This document shows, in pieces, positions 8,539 through 15,978 of a stretch of 64,000 bases of DNA. Both the position numbers and the translations under genes were made by a program. Every line of letters begins with the position of its first letter. Position 1 is the stretch's first letter. The notes beneath the pieces were generated by a model. It searched no databases and was not told the origin of the DNA. It was given only the letters and a program-made list of their open reading frames with translations. Origin of the DNA: Paenibacillus sp. BSR1-1 (GTDB taxonomy: Bacteria; Bacillota; Bacilli; Bacillales; Cytobacillaceae); assembly GCF_030403775.1 (NCBI RefSeq), contig NZ_JAQMWQ010000015.1, positions 62,001 to 126,000 of the forward strand, read 5' to 3'.

Positions 8539-9330
8539 TTAAAGCGCTTTCCCCAGCGCTCCAGCTGTTTCAATCGTGGAACCCGATACATAACTTGCTT
8601 TCTCTGAAGCTAAAAATAAAATCACACTGGCGACTTCCTCTGCTTCCCCTACTCTTCCCAGTGGAATATTTCTCTTTTTCGCCAAGTCTGCATAATAATC
8701 GTCAACATTCATCTCCGGCGCATTTTTCAATCTACGTCGTTCCCATTGGTCGGTTCGAATCAGCCCGAGGCTCACGGAGTTAACTAAAATATTATCGGCA
8801 GCAAGCTCTTGGGAAAGGGTCTTACTTAAATTCAGCAGGCCTGCTCTTGTAGCTGCTGTAGCAATCATATGTCTTTCCGGCTCTTTGGCTAAGGTAGCAT
8901 TGATATTAATGATTCTGCCGCCGCCACGCTCGACCAAATACGGATGAACCGCCTTCACCGCGTAAATGATGGCAAAGTATTTCAATTGGATTTGCTGCTC
9001 CCATTGTTCATCCGTCACATCAAAAAAGTATCCCATGACACTTTGTCCTGCTGCATTCACAAGGATATCAATCCCGCCAAAATGGGCTGCTGTCCCGTTA
9101 ATGAACTCATTGACATCCTCTTTACTCGTTACGTCGCATGTTGCCGCATAAATGGAATCGATGGAGCCAAATTGCAGAAGATGATCATAGGCTCTTTCCT
9201 TCCGCTCGTGGTTTCTGCCGCAGACCGCTACTTTAGCCCCCTCCTGAAGGAACATTTCCGCTGTTTTTAATCCGACTCCAGAGGTTCCTCCCATTATGAC
9301 AGCTACTTTATCCTTTAATCCTAAATCCAT
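8539..9330 (-). CDS. SDR-family protein lacking the catalytic Tyr/Lys
   Basis: This 263-aa SDR-fold protein has an intact N-terminal nucleotide motif (GGTSGVG near residue 14) and NAAG near 92. The usual Tyr-x3-Lys active site reads T158-A-A-T-R162 (IATAATRAGLLNL), and the catalytic Ser region reads ININATLA. Both active-site residues are therefore substituted although the surrounding fold, including NSVSLGLIRT, is conserved. It may use another mechanism (dehydration, hydrolysis or isomerisation) or be a non-redox partner. It lies between the extradiol dioxygenase and ThDP genes with short gaps of 15-23 bp. ATG 9330 follows GGAGGGG. Confidence 0.82.
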   Translation of the reverse strand: MDLGLKDKVAVIMGGTSGVGLKTAEMFLQEGAKVAVCGRNHERKERAYDHLLQFGSIDSIYAATCDVTSKEDVNEFINGTAAHFGGIDILVNAAGQSVMGYFFDVTDEQWEQQIQLKYFAIIYAVKAVHPYLVERGGGRIININATLAKEPERHMIATAATRAGLLNLSKTLSQELAADNILVNSVSLGLIRTDQWERRRLKNAPEMNVDDYYADLAKKRNIPLGRVGEAEEVASVILFLASEKASYVSGSTIETAGALGKAL

Positions 9331-9345
9331 CGTGGCACCCCTCCA

Positions 9346-10260
9346 TTACACCAATTCTTTTGCATTGACCCAGCCTAGATCCTGCTGTCCAGCCATCGCT
9401 GCCCGTGTTTCCGGTTTAGGAGGTCCGGCAATTCCCCATTGATCCATCAGATGCGGCACCCGTTTCCAAACACGCGCTACCCATTCGGCCTCATCTTCAA
9501 TTGTTTCCAAATAACACGTATACTCCATGACAAACTTCGCTGGATCCTGGAAGTAGCAGAAAACATTATTGCCGGGACCATGGCGCCCAGGGCCCCAAAT
9601 TTCTTGATAGCCTGCTTTTCTTACATTGGCGATTCCTCTCATCACCTCATCGACCGTATCCACTTCATAAGCGATATGGTTAACAGAAGCGTGCTGGTCC
9701 TGATTAAAAGCAATCGAGTGGTGCTTTCGGTTGCACCTCAGGAACGCCATTTGATGCTCGCTCCAGTCGGTTACTTTAAACCCAAGGACATTTGTATAAA
9801 AATCGACAATCATGTCGAGATCTTTCGTATTCATTACCACATGATTCAATTTAACCGGGTCGACGTTTTTCTTATTCCAAATCGTCGTATGCATTTCCAC
9901 ATAGGCCGATAATTCGATGCAGCGATTTTCCGGATCAACAAAGCGCAGTCCGTAGCCTCTTCCTTCTTCATCCAGGTAGCCCGGTTCAGAAACAATTTTG
10001 ACACCCTTTGAAGTCAGGATTTCCGCTGCCCGGTCGACTGCATTTTTATCAACCATGCCAAACGCGATATGGTGCAAGCCGCTTTTTTCACCGGCTTGGA
10101 GACTTAAAATATGATTTTCAGGTCCTGCCCCGCGGAAGTAAACCGAGTGATTATCCTGAGATACTTTATCCAATCCCCAGATTTTTTCATAAAAATCAGC
10201 CTGTTCATTCAACACCGGAGTGATTAAGCTGATATGCCGTAAATGTGTAATGCCTAACAT
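9346..10260 (-). CDS. Type I extradiol dioxygenase (BphC/catechol 2,3-dioxygenase-like)
   Basis: This 304-aa two-domain VOC protein has the arrangement of 2,3-dihydroxybiphenyl 1,2-dioxygenases. Its C-terminal module has the ferrous-iron ligands in place: His in LNHVVM (near 139), His in VNHIAYE (near 196) and Glu in VMEYTCY (near 249). Family enzymes open catechols beside the hydroxyls using O2, so this is the natural step after the Rieske oxygenase and dihydrodiol dehydrogenase of the same operon. The N-terminal module lacks a full ligand set, as expected. ATG 10260 follows GGAGGTGG. The C-terminal extension (PKPETRAAMAGQQDLGW) is longer than in BphC. Confidence 0.87.
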   Translation of the reverse strand: MLGITHLRHISLITPVLNEQADFYEKIWGLDKVSQDNHSVYFRGAGPENHILSLQAGEKSGLHHIAFGMVDKNAVDRAAEILTSKGVKIVSEPGYLDEEGRGYGLRFVDPENRCIELSAYVEMHTTIWNKKNVDPVKLNHVVMNTKDLDMIVDFYTNVLGFKVTDWSEHQMAFLRCNRKHHSIAFNQDQHASVNHIAYEVDTVDEVMRGIANVRKAGYQEIWGPGRHGPGNNVFCYFQDPAKFVMEYTCYLETIEDEAEWVARVWKRVPHLMDQWGIAGPPKPETRAAMAGQQDLGWVNAKELV

Positions 10261-10286
10261 CTCGCCACCTCCAAAGTCTTTTGAAA

Positions 10287-10336
10287 GTCAACAGGGATGA
10301 TCCCGCCTATAAGGTAAGTGGACCATCCCTGTCAAC
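10287..10336 (-). other. Strong hairpin between cupin and dioxygenase genes
   Basis: Arms GTTGACAGGGATGGTCC and GGATCATCCCTGTTGAC pair over about 16 bp with a few wobbles and a 16-nt loop. It follows the first gene of the operon and lacks a good T-run on the transcript strand. An RNA-processing or partial-attenuation site that sets the cupin-to-enzyme ratio is the likely use. Confidence 0.6.
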
Positions 10337-10389
10337 GAAGAAATTCCTAGGTAATCAGGGAGTTTGAGTATGGAAAACCCTGCCTAATC

Positions 10390-10926
10390 TTACTTTCCGT
10401 TAATAATTGCTTCTCTTTCTTTTGCACGCTGGATGCGAAGCTCTTCTAATGCGCTTCCCTTCGGATAAGTAGGAAGGTTCGGCTTCACGGCTCCCAGCAT
10501 AACAAGCATGAGAGCCTCTTCATCGCTGTCGTTGCGGATTCCGCGGTAAACGCCAGGAGGTGAGCTGATGCAGTCTCTTTCGTTTAAAACGATTTCATGA
10601 ACTTCCTCTTTGCCCTCTTCCTGAATAAGAGCGGTTACACTTCCTTTTAAGATAAAGAACACTTCTTCTACATCATCATGTAAATGAAGCGGTCCTTCAC
10701 AGCCAGCAGGCAATACCATGGTGCTTAGTGTAAAGTGTTCTGCTGCGATCACATTGCTGTCATTGTTAGCGGTTGCACCGCGGCCAATATAGCGCATTTG
10801 TGCTCTCTTATATTTTGGGTCGAGTTCTTCCTGGAACTTTAAGACATTCCAATCAAGGCTGCGATCCTTTAGTCTCGCTACATATTTTTTCTCAAATGCT
10901 TCTACAGAAAATTTTTCTTCAGACAT
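10390..10926 (-). CDS. Cupin-domain protein, first gene of aromatic operon
   Basis: The 178-aa protein carries a single conserved-barrel cupin. Metal ligands are visible in GPLHLHDDVEEVFFILKG (His, His, Glu, near residues 82-91) and a second half CISSPPGVYRGIRN with a possible additional His-less variant site. Small cupins in aromatic clusters act as dioxygenases, isomerases or binding proteins. It is the promoter-proximal gene of the operon, and its promoter carries two palindromes proposed as IclR sites. ATG 10926 follows AAAGGAGTG. The reaction is not assignable from sequence. Confidence 0.82.
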   Translation of the reverse strand: MSEEKFSVEAFEKKYVARLKDRSLDWNVLKFQEELDPKYKRAQMRYIGRGATANNDSNVIAAEHFTLSTMVLPAGCEGPLHLHDDVEEVFFILKGSVTALIQEEGKEEVHEIVLNERDCISSPPGVYRGIRNDSDEEALMLVMLGAVKPNLPTYPKGSALEELRIQRAKEREAIINGK

Positions 10927-10952
10927 TTTTCAGCACTCCTTTTATTTAATAT

Positions 10953-10968
10953 GTTTCATATGCAAAAC
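10953..10968. promoter_or_regulatory. Candidate IclR operator, downstream site of cupin promoter
   Basis: The 16-bp palindrome-like GTTTCATATGCAAAAC lies 20 bp past the -10 box of the cupin promoter, where it would block transcription start. It matches the sites at 12492, 12592 and 14343. Confidence 0.7.
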
Positions 10969-10988
10969 AATGTTTTCTTTATAAACCA

Positions 10989-11017
10989 ATAATAAATCCC
11001 AATATTATAATTGTCAA
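10989..11017 (-). promoter_or_regulatory. SigA promoter of the ten-gene aromatic operon
   Basis: On the minus strand TTGACA (11012-11017) and TATTAT (10989-10994) are separated by 17 bp. It reads toward the cupin gene at 10926. Confidence 0.75.
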
Positions 11018-11055
11018 TTAAAAATATTGAGAAAATTATACTTTTTTAAAACTAT

Positions 11056-11071
11056 GTTTTATATACGTAAC
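11056..11071. promoter_or_regulatory. Candidate IclR operator, upstream site of cupin promoter
   Basis: GTTTTATATACGTAAC matches the left half of the motif fully and the right half less well. It lies 38 bp upstream of the -35 box and 103 bp from the downstream copy. Confidence 0.55.
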
Positions 11072-11084
11072 GTTTTAATCGTAT

Positions 11085-12362
11085 TTAAACGGTTACGCGA
11101 TTAGGTGGTACATTTTCAAGCTTGAGCTCTGAAGCTTCTTTCTTTAAGGTAAACAGATAGGCAATGAATCCAAGCGAAGCAGCGATGATCAACATGATGA
11201 TCGAAGGTCCGAAATCTCCTCCAGAAATATCAACCATCCATCCCATGATATAGCTTGAAAACCCGCCAAGAATGTTGGTAAAGCCCATCAAACCAGCAGC
11301 ACGTCCCGCTGTTTCAGGAGTAGAGAATTTAACAATAAATAAATTACTTAAATGGAATACACCCCCCTGTGCTCCCATCGCTAACCCCATACATACCCCT
11401 GCCATAACCGGTTGTGGAGAAAGAATTGCTGCTGTTAAAAATAACGTCGTCAAAAGAAACAGAATAGTCGCAAGTAAACCTGGACGCTTTGTTTTATCCG
11501 ATAAGTACCCACAAATTAAGACGAATCCTAAAGCAAAGAGCCAAGATAAAGAGGTGATTCCTGTCATTGCTTCTCTTGTGAACCCTTTCGCGCCGACTAA
11601 ATAAGTAGGCAGCCAAATACTAATACCGAAAAATAAAAATGATGCCACTAACATGCCAAACCAGACAATCCAATAACGGAAATCCTGCACAAAACTTTGT
11701 TTTTTCGTTGATCCTTTCGAATCTGACTGGCGAATATAAGCTAGTTCTGCTTTATCTAGACGTGGATGTTCTTCAGGAGTATCACGAGTAAGGAAAATAA
11801 ACATTGGAAGTACGATTAAAACATTAAACGCTGCTAAAATGAAAAAAGCAGCTTGCCAATGGAAGGTAGCAATCACAAGTGACAAAATAACCGCTCCGCA
11901 TGCAGGTCCTAAATAGTTTCCTGCCAGCCAGGAAGATTGCGCTCTTCCGAGTTCACGCTGATGGAACCAGTTAGAGATAAACTTTCCGCAAATCGGGATC
12001 ATCATCCCTTCACCGATACCAAGGATGATACGGCTCACGATAAACATCTCATACGAAGTAGATAATCCTCCAATAACCATAGTAATCGCCCAAGCAATCA
12101 GACCCAGGATACCTGTCTTTCTTGCTCCAAGTTTGTCGATAATAAAGCCCCAAAAAATATTGGATAAGGCATAAGAAATGGTAAAGACAAAAGTAATCAT
12201 TCCAATTTTGGCATTCTTATCTGCGCCTGTTATTCCTAGATCATTTAAGAAGCCTTGATCCGTCTGGATAATAGAAATACCTAATTTATCAATTTGTCCA
12301 AAAAACCAAAAGAAGAAGATTGGTAAAGCAATATAAATCCACCTTTTGTTACCTTTTAGCAT
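11085..12362 (-). CDS. MFS transporter, anion:cation symporter type
   Basis: A 425-aa, 12-helix major facilitator of the ACS family, which carries organic and aromatic acids. It shows the loop 2-3 motif GFIIDKLGARKTG, GIGEGMMIP in helix 4 and a second GYLSDKTKRPG motif. ATG 12362 has AAGGGGG upstream at good spacing; a TTG directly before it is less likely. It has its own promoter with two candidate IclR operators and stands between the IclR gene and the catabolic operon, so it probably imports the aromatic substrate. Confidence 0.87.
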   Translation of the reverse strand: MLKGNKRWIYIALPIFFFWFFGQIDKLGISIIQTDQGFLNDLGITGADKNAKIGMITFVFTISYALSNIFWGFIIDKLGARKTGILGLIAWAITMVIGGLSTSYEMFIVSRIILGIGEGMMIPICGKFISNWFHQRELGRAQSSWLAGNYLGPACGAVILSLVIATFHWQAAFFILAAFNVLIVLPMFIFLTRDTPEEHPRLDKAELAYIRQSDSKGSTKKQSFVQDFRYWIVWFGMLVASFLFFGISIWLPTYLVGAKGFTREAMTGITSLSWLFALGFVLICGYLSDKTKRPGLLATILFLLTTLFLTAAILSPQPVMAGVCMGLAMGAQGGVFHLSNLFIVKFSTPETAGRAAGLMGFTNILGGFSSYIMGWMVDISGGDFGPSIIMLIIAASLGFIAYLFTLKKEASELKLENVPPNRVTV

Positions 12363-12491
12363 CAAATAGCCCCCTTTAGTTTTGAATGTTCATGAACACG
12401 CTTTCAAAAATTTTATTTTTAGTATGCAGCATTTCAGCTGACCTAAACGGACGACTATTCCTCCTTTTTTATTATTCGTAGAGTTCTTTTT

Positions 12492-12507
12492 GTTTTATAT
12501 ACAAAAC
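12492..12507. promoter_or_regulatory. Candidate IclR operator, downstream site of MFS promoter
   Basis: GTTTTATATACAAAAC lies 19 bp past the -10 box of the transporter promoter. It is a near-perfect palindrome. Confidence 0.72.
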
Positions 12508-12526
12508 ATAGTTTTCTACTAAGTTT

Positions 12527-12555
12527 ATTTTAAAATTTTGAGAAAATTATGTCAA
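12527..12555 (-). promoter_or_regulatory. SigA promoter of the MFS transporter gene
   Basis: On the minus strand TTGACA (12550-12555) and TAAAAT (12527-12532) are separated by 17 bp, reading toward the MFS start at 12362. Confidence 0.72.
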
Positions 12556-12591
12556 CACAAATTGTGAATTTTGTTTTACAAATTAAAAGTA

Positions 12592-12607
12592 GTTTTATAT
12601 ATAAAAC
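12592..12607. promoter_or_regulatory. Candidate IclR operator, upstream site of MFS promoter
   Basis: GTTTTATATATAAAAC is a perfect 16-bp palindrome. It lies 36 bp upstream of the MFS -35 box and 100 bp from the downstream copy. Confidence 0.75.
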
Positions 12608-12627
12608 ATTAAATTAAGTTTGGATAA

Positions 12628-12655
12628 TAAAAAAGCTTGCGAAATTTCGCAAGCC
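12628..12655 (-). terminator. Terminator of the iclR gene
   Basis: On the minus strand GGCTTGCGAA pairs with TTCGCAAGC and is followed by a T-run. It lies immediately after the iclR stop codon. Confidence 0.85.
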
Positions 12656-12657
12656 TT

Positions 12658-13449
12658 TTAGTTCATTTTGGCGTGGTAACCCATAAAGCCTGATAGTTGT
12701 TCCGAGACTTCAAGCACTTTTGGTAACGCAATTTTTTCAATAAATTCACTATTGAATGTTTTCTCGGTTGCAACGACATTGATCGCAGCCATGACTTGAC
12801 CTGTGCGTTCAAATATAGGAGCAGCTACCGATTGAATTCCATGGTGGAATTCACCCTTTGTAATCGCATATCCCTCTTTCCGAATTGTCGCTAGTTCCTG
12901 CTGAAATTCCAAGAAATCAGTTTGCGTTCTTTCCGTATATGGTTGTAAATTAGAGCCAAATAATATCTGGTTTAAGCGGTCTTGAGGCTGAAAGGCAAGC
13001 TGCACTTTTCCATTAGCAATCGCATGTGCGGGCAGTCTCAGCCCTATATTTACATTTACCGCCGAAACACCTCTCACAGGTGCGCTCCCAACATAGACAA
13101 CTTCATTACCATCCAAGATCGATAAATGACAAGACGCCCCTGTTTCATCCCTTAATTTTTCTAAATAAGGCTGTGCAATTTCAGGGAGCTTTAATGTACT
13201 TAAATAAGCAAACCCTAATTCCAACACCTTAGGAGTTAAGCTATAGCGCTTTGTATGTTCATCTTGGTAGAGATAACCCAGTGTTTGAAGGGTATACAAT
13301 AATCTAAACGGAACCGTCCTGCTGACATCCAGTTCTTTCGCAATTTCCACCAGGGATAAAGTGGGGCGCTCCTCACTAAATAGCTTTAAAATTTCCAATC
13401 CCCTCACCAAAGCATTGGCATTATAACGTTCCTTTTCTTCTTTTGCCAT
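12658..13449 (-). CDS. IclR-family transcriptional regulator
   Basis: The 263-aa protein has an N-terminal winged helix (ALVRGLEILKLFSEER, LSLVEIAKELDVSRTVPFRLLYTL split across the HTH) and a C-terminal ligand-binding IclR domain (GLRLPAHAIANGKVQLAF, EGYAITKGEFHHGIQSVAAP). IclR proteins of this type bind aromatic or short acids and control the adjacent catabolic genes. It lies 77 bp after the hydrolase gene on the same strand, with no evident promoter of its own, so the two may be co-transcribed and autoregulated through the hydrolase promoter. Confidence 0.9.
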   Translation of the reverse strand: MAKEEKERYNANALVRGLEILKLFSEERPTLSLVEIAKELDVSRTVPFRLLYTLQTLGYLYQDEHTKRYSLTPKVLELGFAYLSTLKLPEIAQPYLEKLRDETGASCHLSILDGNEVVYVGSAPVRGVSAVNVNIGLRLPAHAIANGKVQLAFQPQDRLNQILFGSNLQPYTERTQTDFLEFQQELATIRKEGYAITKGEFHHGIQSVAAPIFERTGQVMAAINVVATEKTFNSEFIEKIALPKVLEVSEQLSGFMGYHAKMN

Positions 13450-13526
13450 AAACGTTTCACCATCTCATTGTTATTAATTACTATTCTACAATTTTACCAA
13501 ATATTAAGCAAAGCCTCGGAGAACTT

Positions 13527-14327
13527 TTATTGGGTCACGGCTGAATTTAGGAAATTCAGGACGATTGAATTAAAACGATTGGGATCTTCTTGATAACATA
13601 AATGACCGGTCTCAGGGATGGTAACAAATTTTGAATCCTTTATGGACTCGTGAAAAATCTGGGACTCACTAATAGGTGTTACGATATCTAATTCACCGCA
13701 AATAACTAGAGTTGGAGCAGAGATAGAAGCTAGAATATCCATTTGATTCAAATGAAATAGGGAATATGCAACAGAGCGGAATCCCATTGGCCTGATTTGC
13801 GAATAGATTCTCTCTGCTTCTTTCTTAATTTCTGGATCCGGGTTTGGGGAAAGAAGTTCCTTTACTCTTAGTGCCGCAAGCTCAATCGGTTCCATTGATT
13901 CAATGTTTTTCAATCGATTTTTCAGTTTCCGGTCATTCTCTTCCTTACTCAGGGCTGCTGCCCCTCTTGTCGCATCAGAAATAATTAATGCATCCACCAT
14001 TTCAGGAAAGCGGTAACAAAAATCAAGAGCAATGGCCGAGCCCATAGAATGTCCCAGCAGCGTAACAGATTCATAGTTTAAATTTTCGATAAATCCTTTT
14101 AAAACATCAGCAAATTGCCTGAATTCCCTAAATTCCTCTTTTGGATCAGAACTCTTTCCATAACCGGGGGCATCCCACGCAATTACCGTGTAATGCTCCG
14201 ATAAGCCCCTTAATTGTTTTTTCCACGATTGAGAATTGTTTCCCATTCCATGTAAAATAATTAATGGGTCTCCCTCGCCTTCGATTTCATAATGAATTTG
14301 TAAATCTCTTACATGTAAAAAAGCCAT
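13527..14327 (-). CDS. Alpha/beta hydrolase, likely meta-cleavage product hydrolase
   Basis: A 266-aa alpha/beta hydrolase with oxyanion motif LHGMGNN, nucleophile elbow GHSMGS (Ser near residue 98), Asp in GELDIVTP and His in ETGHLCYQE. Length and architecture fit carbon-carbon hydrolases of meta-cleavage pathways (MhpC/BphD) or enol-lactonases. In this locus it could cleave the extradiol ring-fission product. It has its own promoter with two candidate IclR sites. ATG 14327 follows AAGGAGGGAG. Confidence 0.83.
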   Translation of the reverse strand: MAFLHVRDLQIHYEIEGEGDPLIILHGMGNNSQSWKKQLRGLSEHYTVIAWDAPGYGKSSDPKEEFREFRQFADVLKGFIENLNYESVTLLGHSMGSAIALDFCYRFPEMVDALIISDATRGAAALSKEENDRKLKNRLKNIESMEPIELAALRVKELLSPNPDPEIKKEAERIYSQIRPMGFRSVAYSLFHLNQMDILASISAPTLVICGELDIVTPISESQIFHESIKDSKFVTIPETGHLCYQEDPNRFNSIVLNFLNSAVTQ

Positions 14328-14342
14328 ATTCTCCCTCCTTGC

Positions 14343-14358
14343 GTTTCATAAGCAAAAC
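14343..14358. promoter_or_regulatory. Candidate IclR operator, downstream site of hydrolase promoter
   Basis: GTTTCATAAGCAAAAC lies 17 bp past the -10 box of the hydrolase promoter and closely matches the cupin site. A longer AT palindrome overlaps the -10 (14362-14385). Confidence 0.68.
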
Positions 14359-14375
14359 ATCGTTTTATATTTTTC

Positions 14376-14403
14376 ATATTAAAACAATTACAAGATAAGT
14401 CAA
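14376..14403 (-). promoter_or_regulatory. Promoter of the hydrolase-iclR unit
   Basis: On the minus strand TTGACT (14398-14403) and TAATAT (14376-14381) are 16 bp apart. Confidence 0.62.
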
Positions 14404-14440
14404 CAGAATTTTTAGAAAGTTAACTGATTTCCCGTAAAAT

Positions 14441-14456
14441 GTTCTCAAAAATAAAC
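14441..14456. promoter_or_regulatory. Degenerate upstream operator of hydrolase promoter
   Basis: GTTCTCAAAAATAAAC keeps GTT and AAAC ends at the right distance. It lies 37 bp upstream of the -35 box and 98 bp from the downstream site, the same geometry as at the other two promoters. The match alone is weak, and a mobile element begins at the next base. Confidence 0.4.
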
Positions 14457-14639
14457 GGCTCTGTTAAAACTTAGTTGTTGATTTGCGCTCCAGGCGCGAG
14501 CGGTTTGCGGGCGTGCCGGGAAGCCTCCTCGGCGCTTTGGCGCCTGCGGGGTCTTCCCTGCCCCGTACTCCCGCAGGAGTCTTCGCGCCTTCCGCTCCAA
14601 TCAACAGTGGTAAAAATCAACATTGGCTTTTACACAGCC
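14457..14639. mobile_element. MITE-like element, long copy (183 bp)
   Basis: The ends are imperfect inverted repeats: GGCTCTGTTAAAA at the left and TTTACACAGCC at the right. The interior carries TTGTTGATTTGCGCTCCAGG and the mirrored CGCTCCAATCAACAG, plus a GC-rich middle able to fold. It holds no transposase. Flanking AAATAAAC and AAATAAAT may be an 8-bp target duplication. A 97-bp copy without the GC-rich middle is at 38752-38848. The ends suggest mobilisation by a full-size IS elsewhere (ISL3-like is a guess). Confidence 0.72.
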
Positions 14640-14670
14640 AAATAAATAAGGCGTGCAACTTATGCACGCC
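14640..14670 (-). terminator. Terminator of the sigma/PadR/SEDS operon
   Basis: GGCGTGCA and TGCACGCC form a perfect stem with a 5-nt loop, with T-rich sequence on both sides. It is 24 bp past the stop at 14694. Confidence 0.75.
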
Positions 14671-14693
14671 ATTTTTAATCATGAAATATGGTC

Positions 14694-15971
14694 TTATATA
14701 ATTCCTTGATTCGATGCAATATCTTTTCTACGATACACACTTAACACCACACCAATTAAGATTGCATTTAGCAGCGTGGGCATTAAGCCATAGCTTATGA
14801 ATGGCAAGGACATACTAATCAAAGGAACCACGCCCAATGACATTCCGACATTAGTCCCCAGCTGGACGGCATAAAGAGCAACCGCTCCAATCAGAAGCAA
14901 TTTTCCAAAAGGATCATGGATTTTGTTCATAACCACAATGATTCTTGCAACAAATAGGGATAAGATTACAACCAGGGCAATGGCGAAAAGCCAGCCGTAA
15001 TAGTAGGTAAAGCTTACAAAAACAAAATTGGTATGAGCCTCGGGAATAAAGACTTGTTTGTCCGTGTGGTTTCCAAACCAGCCTGCATTAGACAGCAGGT
15101 CCTTAACACGCAATATTAAATAACCTGGACCATCATAATATTTTTCGGGATTTAAAAAGGCAAGGAACCTGACTAACTGATAATCCTTTAGAGTATTCCA
15201 AGATATGACGCCTAGAAGCAAAAGGGAACTGAACGAAAACGCCCAGATGAATAAAACCGTTCTCCGATTAAATGTGCTCCACCAAAGCATCACAAAAACC
15301 ATGACGGTATAAATATAGGTATTTGAAACACTTGGAAGAGCCAAGAAGAAAAACACAGGAATGAGTAACAGAATTCCAAACTGCCAAACCTTCAATCTTG
15401 TGTTACTCAAAAACGAAGCCCAGGCAAGAAAGAAAAAAGGCACAGCCATGAGGCTTTCAATCGTGATAGGAGGAATTCTTAGAAGCGGCAGTCCATTGAC
15501 CGTCGTATTTGAAAAAAACCTTAACAGCAAAAGAATCAGCATACCGAAAGCGTAAAATACCCATCCATGCTTTTTCCACTTCCGATAATCAATCAGCATG
15601 ATTCCTAGAGCAGCCGTACCACTGATAAGGGCAATGATAATCTTAAAGGTTGAAAAATGCCCTTCATTCATATAACCAAGTGAGAACAATGGCAAAAATC
15701 CGAGACCCAGCGTGGTAACGAACAGGATTACAAGCAGCCAATCAACCTTCGGCTTATGAAGCTTGTTCAGCTGCTGTCCTAATTTAACCGGGCTTCCCAT
15801 CTGCTCAACCGCTTTTATTTCAGCTTCTGATTCTGAAAGCCCCTTCTCAATCCAGACTTTCTTTGTTTCCTTCAAATGATACCCTAATTCCACGGCAACA
15901 AATTTCTTTGCTTCCTTGGACTTGATTTGATCGGTGACTTCATTTAAAAAGATATGTTTAATATTCTTCAC
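14694..15971 (-). CDS. HAAS-domain SEDS (FtsW/RodA-like) membrane protein, probably catalytically impaired
   Basis: A 425-aa protein. The first 65 residues form a HAAS-type helical domain (ELGYHLKETKKVWIEKG, AVEQMGSPVKLGQQL), and the rest is a polytopic SEDS domain with MSLPFISYGLMPTLL near the C-terminus. SEDS glycan polymerases carry an essential Asp in a PEAHTDFIF-type motif; here it reads PEAHTNFVF, with Asn. Glycosyltransferase activity is therefore doubtful. GTG 15971 follows GTGAGG. The gene is co-transcribed with a PadR regulator and an ECF sigma factor, pairing a HAAS sensor with PadR as seen elsewhere in Firmicutes. An envelope-stress role is inference. Confidence 0.83.
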   Translation of the reverse strand: MKNIKHIFLNEVTDQIKSKEAKKFVAVELGYHLKETKKVWIEKGLSESEAEIKAVEQMGSPVKLGQQLNKLHKPKVDWLLVILFVTTLGLGFLPLFSLGYMNEGHFSTFKIIIALISGTAALGIMLIDYRKWKKHGWVFYAFGMLILLLLRFFSNTTVNGLPLLRIPPITIESLMAVPFFFLAWASFLSNTRLKVWQFGILLLIPVFFFLALPSVSNTYIYTVMVFVMLWWSTFNRRTVLFIWAFSFSSLLLLGVISWNTLKDYQLVRFLAFLNPEKYYDGPGYLILRVKDLLSNAGWFGNHTDKQVFIPEAHTNFVFVSFTYYYGWLFAIALVVILSLFVARIIVVMNKIHDPFGKLLLIGAVALYAVQLGTNVGMSLGVVPLISMSLPFISYGLMPTLLNAILIGVVLSVYRRKDIASNQGII

Positions 15972-15978
15972 TTTGGCC

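Noticed and set aside
14483..14701. 72-codon plus-strand frame
   Set aside because: It lies almost wholly inside the MITE-like element, is GC-rich from the foldable centre and has no ribosome site.
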